Positions 27,150-36,238 of a DNA stretch of 44,951 nt are shown here, piece by piece. Numbering within the stretch: the stretch's first letter is position 1; each line of letters opens with the position of its first letter. This stretch comes from Cyanobacteria bacterium UBA2855. GTDB taxonomy: Bacteria > Cyanobacteriota > Vampirovibrionia > Gastranaerophilales > Gastranaerophilaceae. Both the position numbers and the translations under genes were made by a program. The notes under the pieces are model-generated. The model was not told the DNA's origin, made no database searches, and worked only from the letters and a program-made list of their open reading frames with translations. The stretch is from contig DEFJ01000008.1 of NCBI GenBank assembly GCA_002350725.1, positions 1 to 44,951 on the forward strand. The letters are read 5' to 3'.

Positions 27150-28631
27150 ATGAAACTTGACGAGCTTATTGAACATTTAGGTTATAAAGATTTAGTGAAT
27201 TTTAAAAATGTTGAAATATCAGGCATTTCATATAATTCAAAAACTACCAAAAAGGGTGATATTTTTGTTTGTTTAACAGGAGAGTATACTGACGGTCATA
27301 AATATGCTCAGGATGCAATTAATAACGGCGCTGCAGCGTTGTTTACCGAACATAAAGTTGAGGGTATTGATAAAAAAATCCCTCAAGTCGTCGTTAAGTC
27401 TACTCGTCATAGAATTGCGGATATTGCTGACAGATTTTATTCAAGTCCGTCAAGGGGCTTAAATCTTATCGGAATAACCGGAACAAACGGTAAGACAACC
27501 GTAACTCACTTAATACAAAAAATCTTTGAACAAAATGAGCAAAAATGTGCATTGATTGGTACTTTAGGATATAAATTATCATCGGGCGGTGAATATCGCG
27601 ATGCAAAACATACAACACCTCAGGCTCCTGAATTACAAGCAACATTAAGGATGATTAAGGATGTTGAAAAAATTGATAATGTTGTAATGGAGGTAAGTTC
27701 GCACGCTTTGGAACAAAATCGAGTCGGAGGATGCTGTTTTGACGGTGCAATTTTGACAAATTTAACTCAGGATCATTTAGATTACCATATAACTATGGAT
27801 AATTATTTTGAGGCTAAAGCCTTATTGTTTAAAGGTTTAAAGGAAGGCTCATATGCCGTTATTAATATTGATGATGAGTATGGAGAACGATTTTTATCCG
27901 TTGTTCCTGAAGGTGTCAGAACATACACTTACGGAGTAAAAAATCCTGCTGATGTAATGGCAAAAGATATAAATTTTTCTTTAAATGGTGCAGAATTTAA
28001 GCTTGTGACCAAAGACGGTGAATACCCTGTTAATCTCCATATGAACGGTATGTTTAGTGTATATAATGTTTTAGCGGCTATTACCGGCGCTATTGCTATG
28101 GGTATTGATTTAAAAATATCGTTGAAAGCTTTAGAAAACGTAAAAGGTGTTGCAGGCAGATTTGAAGTTGTTGCTAAAAAACCTCTTGTAATTGTTGATT
28201 ATGCACACACTCCTGACGGGTTAGAAAATGTATTAAAATCTGCAAGAGAAATTACACCAAAAGATGGTAAACTGATTTGTTTATTCGGTTGCGGTGGGGA
28301 TAGAGATGCAACAAAACGCCCTAAAATGGGTGCAATTGCCGAAAAAATCGCTGATAAAATAGTGATAACAAGTGATAACCCAAGAAGCGAAGACCCACAA
28401 CAAATTATTACAGATATTATTGCAGGTTTGAAGTCTGTAAACCCTGATAAAGTTACAGTTGAACCGGATAGAGGACAGGCTATTGCTTTATTAAAATCTA
28501 TTGCTGATAACAATGACGTAGTTGTTATTGCTGGCAAAGGACATGAAGATTATCAAATATTAAAAGATAAGACTATTCACTTTGATGACAGAGAAGAGGC
28601 GCGAAAAGTCTTTGAAGGTAGTGTAATATAG
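27150..28631 (+). CDS. murE: MurE, UDP-MurNAc-L-Ala-D-Glu:meso-DAP ligase
   Basis: Adds the third amino acid to the peptidoglycan stem peptide. 493 residues with the ATP site GITGTNGKTTVTHL, DHLDYH, EVSSHALEQ, and DNPRSEDP. The DNPR motif is the signature of the meso-diaminopimelate-specific enzyme; lysine-adding ligases differ here. GGAG is six bases before the ATG, and the gene lies 18 bases after the penicillin-binding protein. It indicates a meso-DAP type cell wall. Confidence 0.96.
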   Translation: MKLDELIEHLGYKDLVNFKNVEISGISYNSKTTKKGDIFVCLTGEYTDGHKYAQDAINNGAAALFTEHKVEGIDKKIPQVVVKSTRHRIADIADRFYSSPSRGLNLIGITGTNGKTTVTHLIQKIFEQNEQKCALIGTLGYKLSSGGEYRDAKHTTPQAPELQATLRMIKDVEKIDNVVMEVSSHALEQNRVGGCCFDGAILTNLTQDHLDYHITMDNYFEAKALLFKGLKEGSYAVINIDDEYGERFLSVVPEGVRTYTYGVKNPADVMAKDINFSLNGAEFKLVTKDGEYPVNLHMNGMFSVYNVLAAITGAIAMGIDLKISLKALENVKGVAGRFEVVAKKPLVIVDYAHTPDGLENVLKSAREITPKDGKLICLFGCGGDRDATKRPKMGAIAEKIADKIVITSDNPRSEDPQQIITDIIAGLKSVNPDKVTVEPDRGQAIALLKSIADNNDVVVIAGKGHEDYQILKDKTIHFDDREEARKVFEGSVI

Positions 28632-28642
28632 AGGGAAATGAT

Positions 28643-29548
28643 ATGATTACACCACTTATGATAGAACAACATTTTCATGGCTGTTTTGGTATAGATTTTA
28701 ATAAAGCTGATGCCGAGGATATTTTGTATTTATCAAAAGAAATTGTAAAATATGGTGTTGGCGGAATTTTTCCGACGATTGTAACTGATAGTGTTGAAAA
28801 TACAAGAAAGGCAATAGCAAATATTAAGCGGGCTGCATCAGTACAGACCTCTGATATGGCAAAAATATTAGGAATTCATCTGGAAGGTATTTTTATAAAT
28901 AAGGAGAAAAAAGGTATACACAATCCGGAACATATACTTCCTCTTACTCCTGACAATTATAAATTAATAGAAGATGATTTTATAAAAATAATAACGTTGG
29001 CTCCGGAATTGGATGAAGGTTTGATGAATTATCTAATGGATAAAAATGTAAAAATTCAAGCAGGACACTGTGTTGGCGGAGAACTTAATGGTTGTGACGG
29101 AGTAACTCATACTTATAATGCAATGTCGGGAGTTTCTCACAGGGGAACTTCGACGGCTTTAAGTGCTCTTACAGACGATAATTTATATACAGAAATTATT
29201 GCCGATGGATTACATGTAAGTGATGCAGCATTGAAATTATTATTTAAAGTTAAGCCGGCAGAAAAAGTTATATTAGTCAGTGATTGCTTGCCTTGTACAA
29301 AAAGTGCTATAAAAGAATTTATCTTTGCTGATGAAAAAATATTCTTTGATGGGAATATGGCTTCTTCAGCAGGGGGTACTTTGGCAGGTAGTACTTGTTT
29401 ATTATCTGATATTATAAAAAGATTACATAATATCGGAATGTTTAATCCTCAATTTATAAATAATCCTTATGTTTATCATAATTTAGATCCGTGGGGACAT
29501 ATTGATTGGGCGGAAGATTTTAATATATTAAATATTGAAATAAAATAG
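28643..29548 (+). CDS. Short NagA-like amidohydrolase (GlcNAc-6-P deacetylase family)
   Basis: 301 residues, against about 380 for typical NagA. It begins directly at the metal site (IEQHFHGCFGIDF), so the N-terminal beta-sandwich half is missing, and the C-terminal part is also shortened. Kept features are HLEGIFIN (metal glutamate), QAGHCVGG and THTYNAMSG (metal histidines), IADGLHV and LVSDCLP (catalytic aspartate). It may deacetylate GlcNAc-6-phosphate during amino-sugar recycling, which suits its place between murE and murF, but the truncation leaves the substrate uncertain. AGGGAA is the ribosome site. Confidence 0.78.
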   Translation: MITPLMIEQHFHGCFGIDFNKADAEDILYLSKEIVKYGVGGIFPTIVTDSVENTRKAIANIKRAASVQTSDMAKILGIHLEGIFINKEKKGIHNPEHILPLTPDNYKLIEDDFIKIITLAPELDEGLMNYLMDKNVKIQAGHCVGGELNGCDGVTHTYNAMSGVSHRGTSTALSALTDDNLYTEIIADGLHVSDAALKLLFKVKPAEKVILVSDCLPCTKSAIKEFIFADEKIFFDGNMASSAGGTLAGSTCLLSDIIKRLHNIGMFNPQFINNPYVYHNLDPWGHIDWAEDFNILNIEIK

Positions 29549-29569
29549 AAAAAATGATAAGGTTATTTT

Positions 29570-30970
29570 ATGAATTTTTGGAATGAAAATAATTTAAAAG
29601 AAGCATTACAAACGGCAAGTACATATAATTTCCCTGAAAATTGGAGCTCTAACGGACTTGTTATATGGCAGGATAATTATTTCCCCGGAAATATGATTCT
29701 TGCAAGAAATGAAGGAGAAACAAGAGGTTTGTCTGTGGAAAGGAACTTAAAGCTTCTTGACACTTGTTCTGCAATTTTGACAACCAAATCTGCCCCTTAT
29801 TTTAAGTATAATAAACCGATAGTGGAATTAAAGGGTAAAAATGGTGACGCAATAATCAATATGTCTCGTTACATAAGGAAGTTTTTTAATGGTAAAGTTA
29901 TCGGGGTTACCGGAAGTTCAGGAAAATCTACAACTACTCAGATGTTAGTAGATATTTTTTCTGCAAAGTGTAAAGTAAATTCTAATATAAAAAGTAAAGC
30001 AAATACATCTTGGGGAATTGCATGGAATATGACCCGATTTGGAATTGATGACGACTATTGGGTAATTGAAACTTCGCTGGGAGGTGGAATGGGAAGAAAT
30101 GCAGCTCTTGTAAAACCTGATTATGCAATTTTAACTAATGTAGCCCCCGTTCATCTTACAGGCGGGATGCAGTTAAAGGATATTGCAGAAGAAAAGAGCA
30201 AAATATTTTCTAAAACAAATGAAAATGGAACAGCTATAATATATGAAGGTATGGAGTTTTTTGATATAGCAAAGAATGCCGCAGAGTTCAGAGGGCTCAA
30301 GATTATTACATTCGGAGAGAGTGAATTTGCAAATATTAGAGTAATATTAGATGGTATTTCAGTTTTGTTTATCATAAATGGTGTTGAATATAAGTTAAAT
30401 AACACTAAACCTATCGGACGCCATATTCTTTTGGATATGGCTGCGGCGCTTGCGGTTGTTAGTGAAGAAAATTATGATATAAATTTAGCTCTTGATATTT
30501 TGAAGAGTTTTAAAACCTTAGAAGGTCGCGGCGAAGAGTTTATATCGATAATCCCTGATAACAAAACAATCTATGTTACCGATGAAGCTTATAATGCAAA
30601 TCCTCTTTCCATGCAAGCTGCAATAACCGCTTTTGGAGAAAAATATAAGGGAAATAATACAGTTTTGGTATTGGGCGATATGGCAGAATGTGGTGAAGAA
30701 ACTGAACGCTACCATAAGGAATTGGCTAATAGTATAGAAAAAGTTTCTCCAAACAAATTGTTTTTGTGCGGGAAAGATATTAAATATTTGTATGATGTTG
30801 TTAAAGACACTTATGATACCGGATATTATACTGATGTAAATTCTTTGCAAAATGATTTGCTTGAAGATTTATCTGATGGAGATTATGTGTTTTTAAAATC
30901 TTCTCATTCCGGAGAATTATATAGGGTAGTTTCAAAATTAAAGAGTTACGAAATTAAGCCTCAAGATTAG
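29570..30970 (+). CDS. murF: MurF-type UDP-MurNAc-tripeptide-D-Ala-D-Ala ligase
   Basis: Adds D-Ala-D-Ala to finish the peptidoglycan precursor. 466 residues with the Mur-ligase ATP motif GVTGSSGKSTTTQML, ETSLGGGMGR, LTNVAPVHLTGG, and DEAYNANPLSM, the last being a MurF hallmark, plus GDMAECGEE. The N-terminal domain is atypical. The downstream 4-base overlap is with the MntP-like gene on the opposite strand. It is last in the ftsI-murE-nagA-like-murF series. Confidence 0.9.
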   Translation: MNFWNENNLKEALQTASTYNFPENWSSNGLVIWQDNYFPGNMILARNEGETRGLSVERNLKLLDTCSAILTTKSAPYFKYNKPIVELKGKNGDAIINMSRYIRKFFNGKVIGVTGSSGKSTTTQMLVDIFSAKCKVNSNIKSKANTSWGIAWNMTRFGIDDDYWVIETSLGGGMGRNAALVKPDYAILTNVAPVHLTGGMQLKDIAEEKSKIFSKTNENGTAIIYEGMEFFDIAKNAAEFRGLKIITFGESEFANIRVILDGISVLFIINGVEYKLNNTKPIGRHILLDMAAALAVVSEENYDINLALDILKSFKTLEGRGEEFISIIPDNKTIYVTDEAYNANPLSMQAAITAFGEKYKGNNTVLVLGDMAECGEETERYHKELANSIEKVSPNKLFLCGKDIKYLYDVVKDTYDTGYYTDVNSLQNDLLEDLSDGDYVFLKSSHSGELYRVVSKLKSYEIKPQD

Positions 30971-31503
30971 AGAATAGCTTTTATTGCAAGCCAAATCAGG
31001 GTAATTCCGCCAAGAAATTCTAAATTTGGAATGTTTTTTATTCTGTTTCCGCTCCAAAATCCTATCAAAGACATTGTAAAAGAAGCAAGACCAATTATAG
31101 TTATACAGTACCATAAATTCACGTCTATGAGTTTGAAATTTATTCCGGAGGCAAGAGCATCAATACTTGTCCCTATTCCCAGAGCAAAAAGACATTTTAT
31201 ATTAATTCTGCAAGTTACTGTGTTGTTTTTAGTTTGAGTTGATTCGAATATGAATTTTAGTCCGAGTATCAGAAAAATTCCAAAAACAATCCATTTTGAA
31301 TATTTTTCGACATAGTAAAAAATCCCTGACGTGACGAAGTATCCTATTATTGGCATTAAACCCTGAAAAATTCCCATGGTTAAAGCAAGTTTCATTGAAT
31401 TAATTATTCTTTTTTTCTCAATTATTAAACCCTGTGAAAATGACGCTATAAGGCAATCAATTCCAAGTGCTAACCCCAGTAATATTATATCAGTATAGCT
31501 CAA
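30967..31503 (-). CDS. MntP-family putative manganese efflux protein
   Basis: 178 residues with six hydrophobic segments, in two similar halves. The paired signatures GLALGIDCLIASFSQGL and GIGTSIDALASGINF fit the MntP (DUF204) family, in which conserved aspartates bind Mn2+. It should export Mn2+ across the cytoplasmic membrane. The start codon is TTG at 31503 with GAGGTAGGAA just upstream, and it overlaps the DUF4127 gene by 14 bases, so translation looks coupled. No MntR-type regulator or manganese riboswitch was recognised. Confidence 0.82.
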   Translation of the reverse strand: MSYTDIILLGLALGIDCLIASFSQGLIIEKKRIINSMKLALTMGIFQGLMPIIGYFVTSGIFYYVEKYSKWIVFGIFLILGLKFIFESTQTKNNTVTCRINIKCLFALGIGTSIDALASGINFKLIDVNLWYCITIIGLASFTMSLIGFWSGNRIKNIPNLEFLGGITLIWLAIKAIL

Positions 31504-32839
31504 TTCCTACCTCAAATAATCTGTCCCAAGGAAAATAATATTTTGCGCTGAAATCTGTTCCGAGGACTTTTTTTATAGTGTTCTCATATTTTCTCATATT
31601 GTTTGTGAGAGCTTCAATATCAGGAGATTTAAGACTTTGCCTTACATTCGCCTGATACCCCCAATCATCAAGTAGTCTGAGTGCAATAAATTTTTTAAGA
31701 GCATTATTATTTAATGTTCCGTTTTGTCTTGCTCTTAACGTAAATTTCATTGCACAAATCAGACTGCCTAAAGTATTTGCTGAAGTATTCCATCCTGCGT
31801 ATCCTAAAAAGTTAGTGCTAAATCCTGCATTAAATATTTTATCAATAAATTTGTTATCAGCTCCATTTGCGTTTCTGACATCAGCAATAATGTAGTTGTT
31901 TCTTGGCTCATTCCATTCTTTGCTGTATTCTTCTGTCGGACGTTTCATAACAAGTTCACCCTGATGATTTTTAAAATTGTTTACGTATAGTATAATGTTT
32001 GAACGCTCTTTGCTGTCTGCAATTGTACAGTTAGCAAGTTCTGATTGCCCCAATACAGATTGTTCAATCGAAACATCTTCATAGTTAGATATTAAATTTT
32101 TATATTCTGGCTCTGAATATATAGGGTATACCGTAACCTGTGTGTCATTTAAGGCTCTTGCAAGCAGGGTAAGAGGAATTTCATCTGCTCCTGTTTTTAT
32201 GTAACCTCCGAGCCTTTCCAGCTCCTTAGCTTCTATTACATTGAATCCAAACTCCGCGCAATCATCTTTTGAGAATATTAAAGTATCAAAAAGTCCTTCT
32301 TTTTGCCATTCAAGGTATATTTTATTTAGTTCAAAATTTCTCTTTCTTGTAGCTAAATAATCTTCAATAATTTCTATTGGAATATCTGTATCTGCGCTGC
32401 CATATTTGTGCAACTCATAAGAATATTTAAATATTTTTTCTCCGTATAAATTCCAGTATTCTTTTTCTTCTTCATTAATATTGTTGTTTGAAATTCTCAT
32501 TATTGAGGAAAATGCATATATTTTAGCTTTTGTATTTTGTAATATTTTTTTAAGTTTTTCAATCTTTATTTTTATTTCATCAAGGCTTATTATGGAACGC
32601 CTTGATGGAATTAGACCACCCCAAGTTATTGTGTCAAGTGACAATATTATTGCATCCGTTTTTGGGGCGTTTTCATCCAACCAATTTGTAAGCGCTTCTG
32701 TATCAGCATAAGTCTTTAGTCCGCCAAGCATATGTATCTCAGGCATAAGTAACTCAATACTATTGTCAATTTGTGCTATCATTTTTGGCATCTGATAGCA
32801 AACAGGTCGATTATCTATTGGTAAAAATGCAATTTTCAT
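31490..32839 (-). CDS. DUF4127 family protein
   Basis: 449 residues. The family pattern at the N-terminus, IAFLPIDNRPVCYQMP, is followed by MLGGLKTYAD and the conserved SLDTITWGGLIPSRR. The C-terminal half includes GYAGWNTSANTLGS and ends with YFPWDRLFEVGIEL. No signal peptide or membrane helix is visible. DUF4127 has no established activity; conserved Asp, Arg and Trp suggest an enzyme acting on a sugar or wall product, but this is a guess. It is first in a two-gene unit with the MntP-like gene and divergent from menG. Confidence 0.85.
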   Translation of the reverse strand: MKIAFLPIDNRPVCYQMPKMIAQIDNSIELLMPEIHMLGGLKTYADTEALTNWLDENAPKTDAIILSLDTITWGGLIPSRRSIISLDEIKIKIEKLKKILQNTKAKIYAFSSIMRISNNNINEEEKEYWNLYGEKIFKYSYELHKYGSADTDIPIEIIEDYLATRKRNFELNKIYLEWQKEGLFDTLIFSKDDCAEFGFNVIEAKELERLGGYIKTGADEIPLTLLARALNDTQVTVYPIYSEPEYKNLISNYEDVSIEQSVLGQSELANCTIADSKERSNIILYVNNFKNHQGELVMKRPTEEYSKEWNEPRNNYIIADVRNANGADNKFIDKIFNAGFSTNFLGYAGWNTSANTLGSLICAMKFTLRARQNGTLNNNALKKFIALRLLDDWGYQANVRQSLKSPDIEALTNNMRKYENTIKKVLGTDFSAKYYFPWDRLFEVGIELY

Positions 32840-32888
32840 ATATTAATTATATGATAATATTTTAGTAAAGCCAAAAAGGTAACATTTT

Positions 32889-33563
32889 ATGAAAGAAATA
32901 TCCAAAACTCCCGAAAAAATTTCCGGTATGTTTAATGAAATAGCCGCTGATTATGACAAGAATAATAATATTATTTCTCTTGGATTTCACTCGTTTATAA
33001 AGCAAATTGCTGTGAAGGAATTAGCTCCAAAATATAATGATACAGTTCTTGATTTATGCTGCGGAACAGGTGATATATGCGAAATCCTAAAAAAATATGT
33101 AAATCCGAAAAATATTATCGGAATCGATTTCTCATCAGAGATGTTACGCATTGCAAGGCAAAAACACCCTTCTTTAAACTTTATTCAATCGGATATATCC
33201 TCACTTCCTCAAGAGATATCTAATATTGATAAAATAACTATTTGTTTCGGTTTAAGGAACGTTGAGAATAGAGCAAAAGTCCTTGAACAAGTTTATCGTG
33301 TTCTAAAACCTGGAGGCTTTGTTCTTCATCTTGATTTCGGAAGAAAAAATTTATTTTCTAAGATGTTTGATTTATTTGTTTCGTTATTTGTAAAAGTTAT
33401 GCACAAAAACTCGACACCCTATAGTTACTTGATAAATTCTAAAAATCAATATCCTGAGCCCGATGATTTGGCTAAAGAATTTGAGTTTGCAAATTTAAAA
33501 TTTTTTAAACGCAAGGATTTTGTTTTTGGTGTTATTTCAATGCAAATTTACAAAAAAATTTAG
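32889..33563 (+). CDS. menG: MenG/UbiE demethylmenaquinone methyltransferase
   Basis: Methylates demethylmenaquinone to menaquinone (the Ubi reaction in other bacteria) with S-adenosylmethionine. 224 residues: the SAM-binding motif VLDLCCGTGDI, the start FNEIAADYDKNNNIIS, KITICFGLRNVENR and HLDFGRKNL match the UbiE family. The other menaquinone genes are not here. AAGGT precedes ATG. It is transcribed away from DUF4127 and ends before the flagellar promoter. Confidence 0.93.
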   Translation: MKEISKTPEKISGMFNEIAADYDKNNNIISLGFHSFIKQIAVKELAPKYNDTVLDLCCGTGDICEILKKYVNPKNIIGIDFSSEMLRIARQKHPSLNFIQSDISSLPQEISNIDKITICFGLRNVENRAKVLEQVYRVLKPGGFVLHLDFGRKNLFSKMFDLFVSLFVKVMHKNSTPYSYLINSKNQYPEPDDLAKEFEFANLKFFKRKDFVFGVISMQIYKKI

Positions 33564-33664
33564 ATTAATTACGTAAAATTTCTTGTATTATGTTGACTTT
33601 TTAAAATTCTTAATTAATTACTTTATAAATCTCGTATATATGTATGATTTTTGCCCAAATAGCT

Positions 33665-33690
33665 TAACATTCATGGCATTTATCCGATAA
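33665..33690 (+). promoter_or_regulatory. Sigma-28 (FliA/SigD)-type flagellar promoter
   Basis: TAAC at 33665-33668 and TCCGATAA at 33683-33690, with a 14-base gap, closely match the sigma-28 consensus (TAAA, about 14-15 bases, GCCGATAA). It lies 27 bases before the first flagellar gene. A sigma-70-type promoter is not obvious, so the rod operon seems to be under flagellar sigma control. Confidence 0.65.
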
Positions 33691-33717
33691 AATATATGAG
33701 TAGGTAGAGGTAGTATT

Positions 33718-34416
33718 ATGAGATTAAACGGCGGTATTGAATATCAACAAGACGGAATGAGAATTCCTCTGTATGCAATGCAAGTGCAGACAAGACTTAT
33801 AGATATACATAACGATAATATTGTTGGTTTTGACAAAGTCGGGTATCAAAGAAAAGAAGCTGTCGTTTCTTCCTTTACTGAATATTTAGGTGTCCATGGC
33901 ATCTCAACTTCAGTTGATGATAAAGTTGGCAGAATCTCTCTTACAAAAAATCCTCTTGATTTAGCTTTAGCAAATAAAGGATATTTCCAAATAGAGACAA
34001 AGAATGGAGTTAAGTTAACCAGAGATGGCAGGTTTAAAATAGATAAAGAAGGAAACTTACTCACATTAGAGGACGATAAAGTCCTTTCAAGCGGTGGGGT
34101 TCCAATAAAACTTCACATCGTGCCGGATGATTTAAAAAAGATAAGAATTAAGGACGATGGTACTCTAAGTGTCTTTAACGATAAAACAAGAAAACTGGAA
34201 AGGGTCGCTACTGTCGGGGTAGTCGATTCTCATGGAATGTTGATAGAAGATCCTGTTATAAAGCAAGGTTATTGCGAATTTTCAAATGTTGCAATGGCAA
34301 ATGAATTTATGGAAATGATGCCGATTGTACGAAACTTTGAAGCTAACAGACAAATGTTTCTAATCCAAAATCAGAATTTGCAAAAAGTCATAAACCAGTT
34401 GGGTTCAACTACGTAG
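33718..34416 (+). CDS. Flagellar rod/hook protein, FlgF/FlgG family (first copy)
   Basis: 232 residues of the flagellar axial family. N-terminal Flg_bb_rod-like segment (MRLNGGIEYQQDGMRIPLY and NDNIVGFDKVGYQRKE), a middle D1-type region with PLDLALANKGYFQI, RDGRFKIDKEGNL, and a C-terminal helix typical of rod proteins (CEFSNVAMANEFMEMM, FEANRQMFLIQNQNLQ). It should be secreted by the flagellar export apparatus and assembled into the rod. Whether it is FlgF or FlgG is not clear from the sequence. It is the first gene after the sigma-28-type promoter. Confidence 0.85.
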   Translation: MRLNGGIEYQQDGMRIPLYAMQVQTRLIDIHNDNIVGFDKVGYQRKEAVVSSFTEYLGVHGISTSVDDKVGRISLTKNPLDLALANKGYFQIETKNGVKLTRDGRFKIDKEGNLLTLEDDKVLSSGGVPIKLHIVPDDLKKIRIKDDGTLSVFNDKTRKLERVATVGVVDSHGMLIEDPVIKQGYCEFSNVAMANEFMEMMPIVRNFEANRQMFLIQNQNLQKVINQLGSTT

Positions 34417-34430
34417 GGAGGTAATTTAAT

Positions 34431-35144
34431 ATGAAAAATTTACAAGGAATAATCAGAAAAAGCACCTCAAATGCTCTTAATCAGTGGGAGCGTCTTGGTT
34501 ATGTTGCCAATAATCTTGCAAATTTGAATACGAAAGGTTATAAAAATATAAGGTTTGAACAGTTATTAAGTCCGGACGGATATTTAACAGGCGCTGTTCG
34601 TACGGATTATCAACAAGGCTCTACTCAGATTACAAGTAATCCTTATGATGTAGCAATAGATGGACAAGGGTATATTCCTGTTTTTAATGAGAGAGGTCAG
34701 GTTGCATATACTCGTGATGGAGCTTTTAAACAAGGAAAAGATGGGTATTTGGTTACGGCTGACGATTGGATTGTCGGTAACGGAATAAAAATTCCGTCTA
34801 ATTCATATCGATTTGAAGTAAAAAAGAATGGTGAAGTCTACACCTACGAGAAAGGTGAAAGTAAAGGTAAGAAGATTGGAACTATTCCGCTTGTTGTGTT
34901 TGCTAATCCTGAAGGTTTAGACCAATGTGATATGAATAAATTACAGCCTACGGATGAGTCAGGTGAGCCTAAATTAGTAAAAAATCATGAACGATTTTTA
35001 CAAAATCAGCTTGAAAATTCTAATGTAAGCGTTTTTGGCTCGGTTACTGATATGTTAAGGCTGAACGCTTCAATGCTTGCCAGCACAAAAATGATGAAAG
35101 TGGTTGATGATATGTATAATAAATCTATCAATATAAGAGAATAG
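34431..35144 (+). CDS. Flagellar rod protein, FlgF/FlgG family (second copy)
   Basis: 237 residues. N-terminal rod motif ERLGYVANNLANLNTKGYKN, then the family motif NPYDVAIDGQGYIPVFNERG and YTRDGAFKQGKDGYLV, and C-terminal LENSNVSVFGSVTDMLRLN. Slightly closer to FlgG than the first copy. GGGAGG lies just before the ATG, 14 bases after the first gene. Both copies make up the usual two rod proteins, so both FlgF-like and FlgG-like roles are covered. Confidence 0.85.
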   Translation: MKNLQGIIRKSTSNALNQWERLGYVANNLANLNTKGYKNIRFEQLLSPDGYLTGAVRTDYQQGSTQITSNPYDVAIDGQGYIPVFNERGQVAYTRDGAFKQGKDGYLVTADDWIVGNGIKIPSNSYRFEVKKNGEVYTYEKGESKGKKIGTIPLVVFANPEGLDQCDMNKLQPTDESGEPKLVKNHERFLQNQLENSNVSVFGSVTDMLRLNASMLASTKMMKVVDDMYNKSINIRE

Positions 35145-35159
35145 GGAGGCGATTAGAAT

Positions 35160-35507
35160 ATGTATTCACCTACAGATAGTATCGGTAAAGTCGGTTTAAT
35201 GTTGGATTTGGTTTCCCAAAGGCAAGTTGCGTTGGGCGATAACTTAGCGAATATTCATACTCCCGGTTACGTAAGAAAAGATATTAATTTTAGCGACTAT
35301 TTGAGTTCTATGAATAGTCCGCTTGAAACTAAATTGTCTGCGAAATTGGGACCATCAGCTATTATGGAAGAACATTTTAATGAGCAGATAAGACCGGATA
35401 AAGAATTGTTAGAAATTCAGAACAACGCTTTGTTGTATAACGTTGCGACAAGAAGAATGTCAAATATAATAACGGAAATGAAAACTGTTATAAACGTTGG
35501 TAAGTAA
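35160..35507 (+). CDS. flgB: FlgB, proximal flagellar rod protein
   Basis: 115 residues, slightly short for FlgB (usually about 130). It has the rod motif LGDNLANIHTPGYVRKDINF and a C-terminal helix (NNALLYNVATRRMSNIITEM). FlgB forms part of the rod next to the MS ring. GGGAGG precedes the start, and flgC follows. Confidence 0.86.
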   Translation: MYSPTDSIGKVGLMLDLVSQRQVALGDNLANIHTPGYVRKDINFSDYLSSMNSPLETKLSAKLGPSAIMEEHFNEQIRPDKELLEIQNNALLYNVATRRMSNIITEMKTVINVGK

Positions 35508-35527
35508 GGTTAAATAAGGTATTAAAT

Positions 35528-35971
35528 ATGACAATTTTAGAATCAATGAATATAGGTGGAAATGCTTTAAGGGCGCATAGTTACAGATTGGATGTTCATA
35601 CAAAAAATATTGCAAATGTTGATACTCCCAATTATGTCAGAAAAATTCCTGTTTTGAACGCTACGGAAGACATCTCATTTCATGGACTTATGAATGAAAT
35701 GAAAGAAGATGTGTTCGGTGTTGGAACTTTACCTTATTTACAAGGCGGAGTTGTATTTAACGGCAGTGTTGAAGACCCGACATTGGGGGATAAAATATAT
35801 AAACCGGGTCATCCGGATGCCGATGCTGAAGGTTATATAAGAGCTTCAAACGTAAATCCGTCTGTTGAAATTGCTGATGCGATACTAGCTCAAAGAGCTT
35901 ATGAAGCAAATCTTGCGCTTGTAAATATCAGTAAATCAATGGCTCAAAAAGCTCTTGATATAGGTAGATAG
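35528..35971 (+). CDS. flgC: FlgC, flagellar rod protein
   Basis: 147 residues. MTILESMNIGGNALRAHSYR, VHTKNIANVDTPNYVRK (rod N-terminal motif), and the FlgC-type C-terminus (GYIRASNVNPSVEIADAI, AQRAYEANLALVNISKSM). It usually precedes fliE and fliF, but here the next gene, 3 bases after the stop, is a minus-strand phage-type HTH gene, so the operon seems to end or be cut off at this point. Confidence 0.92.
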   Translation: MTILESMNIGGNALRAHSYRLDVHTKNIANVDTPNYVRKIPVLNATEDISFHGLMNEMKEDVFGVGTLPYLQGGVVFNGSVEDPTLGDKIYKPGHPDADAEGYIRASNVNPSVEIADAILAQRAYEANLALVNISKSMAQKALDIGR

Positions 35972-35974
35972 CTA

Positions 35975-36238
35975 TTATATTGCTTTATCTTCAATCTTTT
36001 TTTGATATTTTATGAATCTTTCTTCATACGTCAAACCCTTTTTAGCGATGTATTCTTGTAGTAATCTCATTGAATCTTTTGTTATTTTGTAATAGTATTC
36101 TCTCTTGTTTGGTTTCAAGCAGACTTCCCATTTATATTTCATCAAACTATAGTGACATAGCCAATATTTAATTGTTTTAAAATCTACTTTTAATATTTTA
36201 GCAAGATGTTTTATATTAATATATTTTGTTTTACTCAT
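35975..36238 (-). CDS. Small HTH DNA-binding protein (phage region)
   Basis: 87 residues. A helix-turn-helix of MerR/excisionase-like appearance stands at the N-terminus (YINIKHLAKILKVDFKTIKYWL), then a Tyr/Lys-rich stretch (NKREYYYKITKDSMRLL) and a charged helix. Small HTH proteins like this occur as phage excisionases or transcription regulators. Its start codon overlaps the stop codon of the 44-residue ORF upstream, so the two are translationally coupled. It ends 3 bases from flgC. Confidence 0.6.
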   Translation of the reverse strand: MSKTKYINIKHLAKILKVDFKTIKYWLCHYSLMKYKWEVCLKPNKREYYYKITKDSMRLLQEYIAKKGLTYEERFIKYQKKIEDKAI

